Source of the DNA: Erythroxylum novogranatense
Lineage: Eukaryota; Streptophyta; Magnoliopsida; Malpighiales; Erythroxylaceae
Length of the DNA: 64,000 nt
Assembly (NCBI GenBank): GCA_029891385.1
Contig: CM057233.1
Coordinates: forward strand, 28,619,540-28,683,539
Reading direction: 5' to 3'
Shown one piece after another: positions 24,270 through 33,821 of the stretch; position 1 is the stretch's first letter; every line of letters starts with the position of its first letter. Both the position numbers and the translations under genes were made by a program. The notes below the pieces were generated by a model. The model saw nothing but the letters and a program-made list of their open reading frames with translations, did no database searches and was not told where the DNA came from.

Positions 24270-25590
24270 GGCACGTCCACTTCTGGTTGGATAATTGAAC
24301 GATTGGGGACCGCTAATTTTAATGGCGATCACTCCTCTTCCAGATAGCCTCCTTTACGCCACTGTGGTAGATTTTATGCATGCAAGCGACAACTGGCATT
24401 GGAACTTGTTCCAACATTACTTACCCTCCATGGTTTGTATGGATATCGCGGAGATATAGACCAATGTTGATGGCTTAGCGGACGACATCTTGATTTGGGG
24501 TCAAACTAATCATGGACAATTCACAGTGGCATCAACATATGCCTTAATTGAAGGCAACACTACGGCAGATCATAATAGTCTTTGAGACCTCATCTAGAAA
24601 TGGGCAGGGCCTCAACGGATTAGGACATTCATATGGCTTCTGAACAAAGGCAAACTGCTGACAAATCAACAATTAGTGGTTCGTAAGCTCACAACGGATG
24701 GTAGTTGTCATTTCTGTGGTAAAAAAGAGTCTATGTTCTACGTCATTCGAGATTTCCTGTCAGCGAAAGCATTCTGATGTAACTTTCTCCTAGAGGTGGT
24801 GGACACGAATTTTTTCCAGCAAGAGGTGGATTGGTGGGTGGCTCATAACCTTCGGTTACAAGCATAAATAAACCAAGGTGATTGAGTTACGATTTATGGA
24901 GTAGCCTGCTAGTTTATTTGGCAATGGAGAAATTGAAGCCTTTTTGAAGCGGGTTTTGTTTAGCCAGAAGCCAGAACTCGCATAGTTATGAAGTATATAG
25001 AGTGGATAGACAGAGCAAGTACAACAGAAAGCTGCATTCTGCGGACCCAGGGATGCCTAGTAGGAATCTTAGTTGGTTAGACTAAACCAATTGAGAACTA
25101 GGTCAAGATAAATTCGGATGGGACAGTCAAACAAGGATTTAACATTGATACGGCGAGCGGTTTAATTAGGGATTGTCAAGGGAGGTGGTGCGGAGGGTTC
25201 CTTCACCACATCAACAGGGGATCTCCTTTAACTGCAGAACTCTGGGGGTGTCTACTTGGGTCTCACTCTAACTTGGGCGCTTAGATATAGGAGAGTGCTT
25301 GTTGAAGTGGACTCTCTCGAGGTAATTAACATCATCTCCTCTTCCAGTATAGTATTAACTAACAATAATTTGTTGGTGGCAGGTACACGGGGACTAATCC
25401 ATCGAGGCTGGGAGGTTCAACTCTAGCATGTGTATCTCGAAGGGAACCAGTGTGCCGATCGGATGGCCTCTCTCGCAGAGATTTTAAGCTCAGGGTTGCA
25501 TATACTTCAGGAACTCCTGGTGACTTTCCGGGACCTCCTACATCGAGACAAGCAAGGTGTTTTGTACAGAAGAATCCTGCGTTAACTAGG
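24270..25590 (+). pseudogene. LINE ORF2 3' end, uninterrupted copy
   Basis: This is the copy-B equivalent of 16720-20600 without the solo LTR. The zf-RVT part lies at about 24590-24790 (CHFCGKKES) and the RNase H part at about 25110-25570. Additional stops (tttgagacctc near 24583, tctgatgtaac near 24775) show it is dead. Comparing it with copy A gives the pre-insertion sequence across the gcaag target site. Confidence 0.75.
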
Positions 25591-26119
25591 GTGCTTTTGT
25601 TTGTTATTTTTTTCTTCCCTTATAGCAAAAAAAGAGATAGTATTTGCTATGACAAATAGTTTCCTATTGTATAAAGAAAACGTACCTAGTATACAAGGCT
25701 TTTCGTTTTGTAGGAGTTTAGGGAGGGTCATCGATGTACGCAGCCTTTCTTTTGTATTTTTTTTCAAAAATGATATTTCTGTAATTTAAAAAGGATATTT
25801 ATGTAATTCAAATATGTAACCTTCTAGTCACAAAGAAGCAACGAGTAAAACTTTTATAAGTTGTACCAAAGCCATAAAGAAAATTTTAAATAAACTCATT
25901 TATTTTTGAATAAAATAAGAATGAAGCTTTTAAACGTTTTCTAATTACTAAATGTATGAAAAGGTATAAAGAATTCTTTTTTCTTTTGGAAATTAGGAAT
26001 AAAGAGTTTTTATATAACATCCTTAACTTGATTGGAATTTTGTTCTAATCTCAAATTCTTTGAAATGGAGTTGACTGTAATTCAAAGATTAGTAAAAAGA
26101 ACAAATTTGATGTAACTTA

Positions 26120-26827
26120 GGTCATCTCCAACCAACACACTAAATTTACATTTCCAAGACTACTATTTTGATATATTACTATTCATACACCAAAAGTTAT
26201 AAAATGACATCTTTGACCATTTTCTTATTTACATATTCCTTTTATACTCTTATCACATTTTGTTATATTCACATAATTTGTTAAATAATTAAATTTAAAA
26301 TATATATTACTTTATAGAAAATATATCATTACAAAGATTTCATTGAGATCTTTAAAATGAAATTAATATTAAATTTATTTTAATATTTATTTATCATTCT
26401 TATTTATAAGTGTTATATATTTATTAATAAAATATTTTAATAATAAAAGTAAATTTAAAATAAAAGGTACATAAACATAAAAATAAATTAGACCACAAAT
26501 TTAATTTAAAAATAATAACCTAATAAAAATGCTTCAAATTATAACGAGACTAAAATAAGTTACAACTACAACCAAGATCGAGAGTACAATCAGACTAAAA
26601 TTACAACAATATTAATTTCATATATTACATAAAGAATATATAAATTAATTATGAATAATATTTTATTTGAATTTTATAAATAAAATAAATTATTGTATAA
26701 ATATAAATTAATATAGTTAATAACTAAATTATTGTAGAGCATTCCTTTAAGATGCTTTAGTGTAGAATGACTGGAGTGTAAAAAATTTCCTTTTTTCACT
26801 AAATTTGGTATAATTTTAGAGATGGCC
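26120..26827. mobile_element. PIF/Harbinger-type MITE, copy in duplication B
   Basis: The 708-bp copy has ends GGTCATCTCCAA and (inverted) GGCCATCTCTAA, with tta at 26117-26119 and 26828-26830. The right tip GGCC is closer to the usual Harbinger end than the GCCC of copy A. It is the last repeat before the unique DNA upstream of PIN1. Confidence 0.65.
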
Positions 26828-26860
26828 TTAGGCATTGAATTGGGAGGAGTCGGCTTAAAT

Positions 26861-27598
26861 CCTAAACTATTATCAACTTGATATACTTGTCAATCCATTG
26901 GGTACACTATTTATCAACTTGATTTCTATGACAGTATCAAGTTAAAATATTTATTAAAAAAGATGCCAGCCAAAACATAGGGCAAATACAACCCATGAGC
27001 AGAAGAAAGATGTGGGAGGACCAGAAAGGAGACTCTTGACAGTGCTGTAATGACTCTCAAAGCAAGTACTTGGAGACACACCCCACCTCCTAGCCGAAAT
27101 GCTTTTTCTACCAACCATTCCCAGTCCATATAGAAGATAGAGCCACATACCAACTTGCCGAGTTGTGTCAAATTACTAATACAACCGGTGGAGTATGGAC
27201 CTCCCCTTTTTCCCTCTCACGACCGATACAAACACAACGCAAAACAAAAAGGAAAAGAACAGAGAAAATAAAAAAGCAAAACCTGTGCTTCGGCGACTGC
27301 AAGTGCAAGCTTATTCGCAGCTCTCAAAGCAAAGCTGTATGTTGATTAGTGCAAAAAGAGTTCCTTCTCTGCTTTATTACCCACTGCTCCAAAACCTCCC
27401 AAAACCCATATGCTTTGTTCTTCTTATCACCAACTCTACCTTCTTCAAACAATCAGCAGAGAATTGGAAGCAGAACATAGTCCTTTGCTCTTATTCTTCT
27501 TGTTCAAACTTTGATTACCACTGAACTCTCATCTGTTTCTTGTTTTCAAGATACGTGAAAAGTCTTAATTTTTTGGAACATTCAAGAAGTAACAAAAG
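26861..27598 (+). promoter_or_regulatory. Unique upstream region of PIN1 (promoter and 5' leader)
   Basis: These 738 bp between duplication copy B and the PIN1 ATG have no repeat match elsewhere in the window, so the core promoter and 5' UTR must lie here or reach back into the duplication. I see no convincing TATA box. One GAGACA (27073-27078, inverse of the auxin-response core TGTCTC) is present but could be chance. The leader just before the start is A/C/T-rich, with aagtaacaaaag preceding ATG. The small - strand frames around 26926-27171 show no domain. Confidence 0.5.
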
Positions 27599-30284
27599 AT
27601 GATCACTGCAACAGATTTCTATCATGTAATGACAGCAATGGTGCCACTTTACGTGGCCATGATCCTGGCTTATGGCTCAGTGAAATGGTGGAAGATCTTC
27701 ACTCCTGATCAATGCTCAGGCATCAATCGTTTTGTTGCTCTTTTTGCAGTCCCTCTCCTCTCTTTCCATTTCATCTCCACCAACGATCCTTATACCATGA
27801 ACTCACGTTTCATAGCAGCAGACACTCTCCAGAAAATCATAGTTTTAGTAGTTCTAGGACTGTGGACTAAGTTGAGCAAAAGGGGTTGCTTGGAATGGAC
27901 CATTACAATGTTTTCACTCTCTACCCTCCCAAACACTCTTGTTATGGGCATCCCTTTGCTCAAAGGCATGTATGGTGAATTCTCCGGTAGTTTAATGGTG
28001 CAAATAGTCGTTCTTCAATGTATCATTTGGTATACTTTGATGCTGTTCATGTTTGAATATAGAGGAGCCAAAATGCTCATATCTGAGCAATTCCCAGATA
28101 CTGCTGGTTCGATTGTCTCAATCCATGTCGATTCTGACATCATGTCACTTGATGGTAGGCATCCTCTGGAAACTGAAGCAGAGATCAAAGAAGATGGAAA
28201 ATTGCACGTCACAGTACGAAAATCCAATGCCTCGAGATCAGATGTTTTCTCAAGAAGGTCTCAAGGACTATCCTCAACTCCAAGGCCATCAAACCTAACC
28301 AATGCAGAAATTTACTCTTTGCAGTCCTCAAGAAATCCAACTCCAAGAGGATCTAGCTTTAACCACACTGACTTGTACTCAATGATGGCTGCTGGTAGAA
28401 ACTCGAACTTTGGAGCTTCTGATGTCTATGGTCTATCGGCGTCCAGAGGACCAACACCAAGGCCGTCTAATTATGAAGAAGAAAGTGGAATCAGTAACAA
28501 GGCAAGGTTCCATTACCACAATCAAGGTGGTGCAACTCATTATCCAGCACCAAACCCAGGAATGTTTTCACCGACGGGTTCCAAGGGTACCGTTACCGTT
28601 AGCAACAGTGCTAAGAAGCCCAATGGCGCCCAAGCTCAACTGAAGCTTGAGGATGGTGGCAAAGATCTTCACATGTTTGTCTGGAGTTCAAGTGCTTCAC
28701 CAGTTTCTGATGTGTTTGGTAACCATGAATACGGTGGTCATCACCAGAAAGAAGTCAAATTGGCAGTTTCTCCAGGAAAAGGTTGCCGTTTTATCATTTT
28801 TTTTTAGTCGGCTTCCATTATTTTCAGATTAAATTTCTTTGTTTTCCCTATTGGATTAAGAGATTTTAAATTATTTATTGTTGTTCGTTGGGTTGGAGTT
28901 TCAGTCGAGCGACAAAGAGAGAACCCGGAGGAGTATGTGGAAAGAGACGATTTTAGCTTTGGACCTAGAGGATTAGCGAAAGACAAGAACAACAATGAAG
29001 GTCAGAAAATGGGTGATGGGAAGCCCAAAACCATGCCTCCAACCAGCGTCATGACAAGGCTTATACTGATCATGGTGTGGAGGAAACTGATAAGAAATCC
29101 CAACACATACTCTAGTTTAATTGGTCTAACTTGGTCTCTAGTTTCTTTCAGGTACAGTACATAACAATTCCAGTCTCTGTAGACAAAATCTATTAACAAA
29201 GTTTTTTGTTATCAAGTCTATAAAATCTGTTTAGGCATCTGGGTTGTTTTGGTTTCTTTTCTAAACTTCTGGGGCATTGATTATTTTCTGACGTTTTTGT
29301 TGCAGGTGGCAAGTAGAAATGCCTGCCATTATAGCAAAGTCCATTTCCATTCTGTCAGATGCAGGGCTTGGCATGGCCATGTTCAGTCTTGGTCAGTAGT
29401 AGAGACACACAAACACAAACAACGGCTTTAGATAGTCTCTTACTTTTCTATTATTAAAGTTCTTACAAGCAAGCAAACGAACGAAACAGTATGTGGGATG
29501 ATAATGCTTGTTGCGTTGCTTTCACTTCCTCATTTGTACAAATCCCTTCAACTTTTTCCTGCAAACTTTGTATCTTTTGAGTGGTGGGAGTGATGATGAA
29601 AGATTCTATCAGAAGAAATGAAAATAGGAGACCAACAAGTCAAAAGAGTGGGATGTGTTTCACTTTTTGTTGATGGGGTTTGTGTGACTGTTACAGGTCT
29701 GTTCATGGCTTTGCAACCAAGGATCATAGCATGTGGAAATTCCATTGCAGCTTTTGCTATGGCTGTGAGATTCCTTACAGGTCCAGCTGTGATGGCAGCA
29801 GCTTCTATTGCTGTTGGGCTTAGAGGAACTCTACTACACGTCGCCATAGTACAGGTCACCCTCTCTCTTGAACTCTATCAGCATTTTCACTTTCATCTCT
29901 CTCTTTGCCACAACCAATATATATATCTGCAGATAAGATTTTGTAATATTTTCTTGTCTGTCAAAATTTAAATATTATGTTACAGATGAAATGGCTTACC
30001 CAACACTTAGTAACATATCTTCTTGCCTCATATGTACTTTGGATTTTTCAAACAAATGAACAGGCAGCCCTACCCCAAGGGATTGTTCCCTTTGTCTTTG
30101 CCAAGGAGTACAGCGTACATCCAGATATACTTAGCACAGCGTGAGTTTAATATTCCTGTAAGATTATGTGTAGTTATTTCTAGTCTTGTACTGATGAACT
30201 CTTTTGCTTATTTGCAGTGTCATATTTGGGATGCTCATTGCATTGCCCATAACTCTCGTGTATTACATTTTGTTGGGGCTATGA
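27599..30284 (+). CDS. PIN1-like auxin efflux carrier, six exons, 605 aa
   Basis: This is a plasma-membrane carrier that exports indole-3-acetic acid and drives polar auxin flow. I place the exons at 27599-28781, 28905-29151, 29306-29391, 29697-29854, 30064-30140 and 30218-30284. All introns are GT-AG and the joined frame stays open for 606 codons. Residues 1-155 form the N-terminal membrane bundle ([23 protein letters not shown] motif with Asn112), about 156-437 the long hydrophilic loop of a canonical PIN, and about 440-605 the C-terminal bundle ending YYILLGL. The loop has three TPRXS sites with serines at 231, 252 and 290, the sites that PID/WAG and D6PK kinases phosphorylate in Arabidopsis PIN1, plus RNS at 267-269. 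NPNTY is at 459-463. It is 17 residues shorter than Arabidopsis PIN1, mainly in the Gly-rich loop. The start is chosen by match to the conserved PIN1 N-terminus. It appears intact. Confidence 0.95.
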
Positions 30285-30419
30285 GGAGGCAAATATCATC
30301 CAGGAATTTGAAAGGGGATGCAAAGAACAATCTCTTCTGCTTTTCTTAATGTTATAATAGGAGAAAGAACGTCTCCCCTAGTTAATGAAATTAGTTCTTT
30401 TCCTTCATGCAACTAATGC

Positions 30420-30588
30420 TTTTGAAACTGAATTCCCGGTCAAAATTATACAATAGATGTGCGGACTGGCTCGGTACTCAGGTCGGTTCTGTTGATATTG
30501 ATATCACCTATTATGATGTTCCACCTACAAGATGCCAGAATCTCCTTTTAGAGAATATGTCGAGATGTTGTTTTTCTGGCCTAGTGTA
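30420..30588 (+). pseudogene. LINE RNase H C-terminal scrap beside PIN1
   Basis: A 56-codon stretch starting about 135 bp after the PIN1 stop reads NRCADWLGTQ, then ITYYDVPP and LLLENMS. This is the order seen at the C-terminus of RNase H-like domains of plant LINEs (RVT_3 type). There is no start or upstream domain, so it is a truncated relic. It may fall within the PIN1 3' UTR or polyadenylation region. Confidence 0.55.
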
Positions 30589-31617
30589 GTTTTCAGTTTT
30601 CTCTTTCCTTTTATATATATATATAAAATTATACAACAACATGGAAGAAAGGGGACACGACTATTTTTATTTTATACAACGAGGAGGCTCCTTTTGTGTA
30701 GGCATTTGGTTAAGGAGATCATACCGCTTTTTCGAAGAGAGAAAGTAAGTGCAGATAGGGTCCCTCCATTTACGAGATGGCGACCAAGGGGGTTTGATTT
30801 AATGTCGACACCTTTGGAATATTGGGAGACAATGGTCACATCATAAGTTTCTCTTCCTTTTTTTTTCTTCTTCTTTTTGTTTTTGCTTTCGGTGGTCTTT
30901 GGTATTCATCTCCCTAATCATTTTTTCACCTACATGAACAACATATTGCCTATTTCTTTGACTCCTTTCCTTTTATTTGTTGGTGAAAAGACTATTGCGC
31001 TTCTGCTATGAAATGAAAAGATTAGACAGGAGGGGGCATTATCATGCTAAAAGTGAGTTTCATAGCTAAAAGTGAGTTTCATACTTTGTTCTTACCTTTT
31101 ACGTTCTTTAATCATTTCACGGCAAGTGTGAGAAACGGTCCAATTGAAAGAAAAAGCCAGGAAATATGGTAAAAGAAGGAAAAGAAATCCCGAACAAAAA
31201 ACTAGTAGAAAGTCAGGTAAACCAAAGAACATAGCCTGACTAGTTAAAGTAATGGTTCTCATGTTGACTTTTAGCTCGATTTGTGAACCAAAATTGGAGC
31301 GAGGATATATCAAGAGCATGGAGTCGGGCATTAGAACAACTCTATCTGGCACATCACAATGCATTTTGTTCATTGAACCTTTTTGGATTGAAGAGAGGAC
31401 TTGTCATCTATACCTTACCATTTGCGTGCAATAAAACTCCCTCTCTACCACTTTCAACCACTCTATATGCCTCTCCATTCCTCCGTCAGAAACTAGAAAT
31501 CTGAGAAGTGATAAAATTATTCTGCTTGCTTATTTCTTTTTAGAAATTTATATACAATATTCCAGTTCCCACCGCAGCTCTTTGCTTCAAAATATCATGC
31601 TGTGAATGGCTTGGTTC
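30589..31617. other. Intergenic DNA downstream of PIN1
   Basis: No gene is supported. It includes a short TA run near 30617-30628, a T-rich stretch near 30850-30900, and a two-copy direct repeat of gctaaaagtgagtttcata at about 31045-31083. The 93-codon - strand frame at 31092-31373 has no recognisable domain and is treated as chance. Confidence 0.5.
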
Positions 31618-31625
31618 AATGATAG

Positions 31626-31965
31626 TAGCGGTGAGCATTATTCGAACCGGCCCGGCCCGAATTAATTCAGGTAAGCAAATGCTAAATTTCGGATAATTCA
31701 GGTCTGCCCGGGTATTACTCGAATTATTTTGGTAGGACGAGTAACTAGAAAAAATTGAGTAAACTCGATTACGAATTAAGTTTAAAAGAATTATGAAATA
31801 GGGTAATTAGGATAATTGAATAAATCGAATTGAATAAATCGGTAGGGTAAGTTCGGGTAATTGAAAGTTCGGGTTCAGGCCGGGTAAGGGAAAAAAATTT
31901 CGGATAATTCGGGCCGAGCTCGAACAGTGAAAATTGAGCCCGAATTACCCGAGTGCTCACCCCTA
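31626..31965. mobile_element. hAT-type MITE, 340 bp, perfect 8-bp TSD
   Basis: The ends TAGCGGTGAGCA and TGCTCACCCCTA are inverted with one mismatch. An exact 8-bp duplication, aatgatag, flanks it (31618-31625 and 31966-31973). TAGNGGTG...CACCCCTA ends and an 8-bp duplication define hAT-superfamily elements. The interior is rich in inverted cccgaatt and cgggtaat words, so the transcript could fold, and it has no transposase frame. The perfect duplication suggests a relatively young insertion. Confidence 0.85.
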
Positions 31966-31973
31966 AATGATAG

Positions 31974-32560
31974 ACATGATGCAGGCGTTGTGAACAAAGC
32001 AAACTTAATTTTAAATTTTGAATAGTTAGCTATGTTTAAATGTGTTTGAATTAAATTGAAATGATTAAATTATGTTTAAGTGTGTTTAAATTAAGTAGAT
32101 AAAGATTTAGGAGTTATGTCTTTTAATGGAAAAGCATATTACGAGTAGAAATTTAAAAAATTGAAACATAATTATGTGATTATTACTATACATCTCGTAA
32201 GCCCTATGGTCCGTTTTAGGGTGACACAGGGAATTACACGTGGAAACTATGACCTTTGTCTATTAACCCTCACATGGTTAACGCTTCTTCCTCTAAACCA
32301 CTCACTGATTGAAGGCATCGACTCAACAAAGTCGGATTGGAAGTGTGTATCACTACGTAGTTGTTCCAGTTATCGGAGACTTACACCCCTCAATGCCCTC
32401 CCCAGGCTTACACAGGTCTTACTACTCACGCCTCTTAGGAACCCTACTTCACTCACACACTCTTACTCGTCATTCGTCGTTCGCTTCTGACTCAAGGCAG
32501 CGAAAATTTAGAAGCTTAACAGTGTTGTAAGACTGTCATAGATGTTCTGATACACAAGAT
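31974..32560. other. DNA between the hAT MITE and the endogenous pararetrovirus
   Basis: This holds a short direct repeat (gtgtttaaattaa-like words at 32040-32095) and a more GC-balanced part from about 32195 (ctatggtccgttttagggtgac). Part of it may be the outer end of the viral insert, but I see no sharp junction. No gene is supported. Confidence 0.4.
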
Positions 32561-32724
32561 CCTTATACAAGGCAAGTGTAGAGCATACTAATCTCTGCAA
32601 TCTTTTCACTTAAGGGATTCAAAGAAGAGACACTATTTTTGTGAAGAACAATTCTTCATTTTTTCATATATCAAAACTAAAACTTGTACAATGTAACTTG
32701 AATCTAAACTAAGACGAGGCTTGC

Positions 32725-32734
32725 TTAAATAAGC
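32725..32734 (-). promoter_or_regulatory. TATA-like element of the endogenous pararetrovirus
   Basis: On the - strand the word gcttatttaa sits in gctttgcttatttaagcaag, with pyrimidine-rich sequence after it. It lies beyond the last viral ORF, where caulimovirids keep the promoter of the pregenomic RNA. Position and sequence are suggestive only. Confidence 0.4.
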
Positions 32735-33821
32735 AAAGCGAAGGACATAAACGTAAACTAGTCCTAGAGACACAATAATTACATCTTTAAAAAAAGTAAA
32801 GCTAACATTATCACTAAGGAATCTACTTTACAACTTTCACCTAACTTTGCATCGAAAGTAAACAACTTTAACAAAAGTCTAAAAGCAAATAGTGGTAAAG
32901 GTACCACTTTACAAAAAGGTGAAAAAGAAAGATGATAGGATGGAATCTTCATGATGTTGAAGTGATTTGTGGAACCTATCTATCATTATGTTAGTTGTCT
33001 CTTTTCTTACTTTACAGATGTAAAGTAAGGTCTTTTGTCTTCTTCTCACAATAATGGATCCAAAGTATCCAAGGCTTGATAGCGTTTTGGCGAATGCCAA
33101 CTTTAAAGATTGGATGGAGAATCTGGATCACTAAAGTCGTCATCATTGGATTGATAAGGTCGCTTTCCCTTATTCTGACGAAGCTCTGCCATGTGTAACT
33201 GATGCAGAAACTGGTCTAACTTATTTTCGTCGATGCTTTCATTATAGTCATAGGGATCCTGAGCATCTTGAAAAACAGCATTATCAGAAGGTTGGGAAGG
33301 TCCTGCTTCTTGTGAGATAACCTTTTCTTCATCGTTTCCTGAATCAGAATATTCAGGACTATTGGAACCTGGAATATTGACTTCTGGTGCTTCTGGTTCA
33401 CCAGAGATGAATTCACCAATATAAGGTCCCATAGAAGTAGTCAACTCTGGATGTTCTGGAAAATGATTAATCTCTTTAAGTTGTTGTCTTAAAGAGTTTA
33501 ATATATTCTCTTTGTGTTTTGACCAGTATAAGGTTGTGTGCCAAAACTCTACATGTTGTTCCGTATATAGAACTCCAATAGAAGTTTCTCTGTAAGGACG
33601 ATGCACAACAAAGAAACATTGGGTATTGCGTCGTCTTGCTGAAGCAGACCAGAGATGATGTTGGTTAATAATAATACTAAGCTGCTTCTTCCATTGGCAA
33701 AGAGGTTGGAACCATTCTAAGAATGTCCATATTAAAGTACCACCATTATCTAGATTACAGAGATGCTGATACAGATGAAGAGGTGATACAGTAAAAGCAC
33801 AAGTATATAAGGCAGATAGTG

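Larger units (their letters stand above)
21885..26860 (+). repeat. Tandem duplication, copy B (4976 bp)
   Basis: This is the second copy of the unit, without the solo LTR of copy A. It ends at cggcttaaat (26860), where copy A instead joins ctcatcttcagg at 21885; the next bases (cctaaac) are unique DNA. It contains the partial outer LTR (21885-22672), the spacer, the LINE remnant and the MITE, in that order. Its right edge lies 738 bp before the PIN1 start codon. Confidence 0.9.

Noticed and set aside
27073..27078. An auxin-response element upstream of PIN1
   Set aside because: A single GAGACA hexamer is expected by chance in a region this long; mentioned only in the promoter entry.
26926..27171. 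A small - strand gene divergent from PIN1
   Set aside because: An 81-codon frame without a domain, overlapping another - strand frame; more likely part of the PIN1 upstream region.
31092..31373. A 93-codon - strand frame downstream of PIN1
   Set aside because: No domain; the hydrophobic part comes from A/T-rich sequence, and there are no splice partners or repeat relatives in the window.
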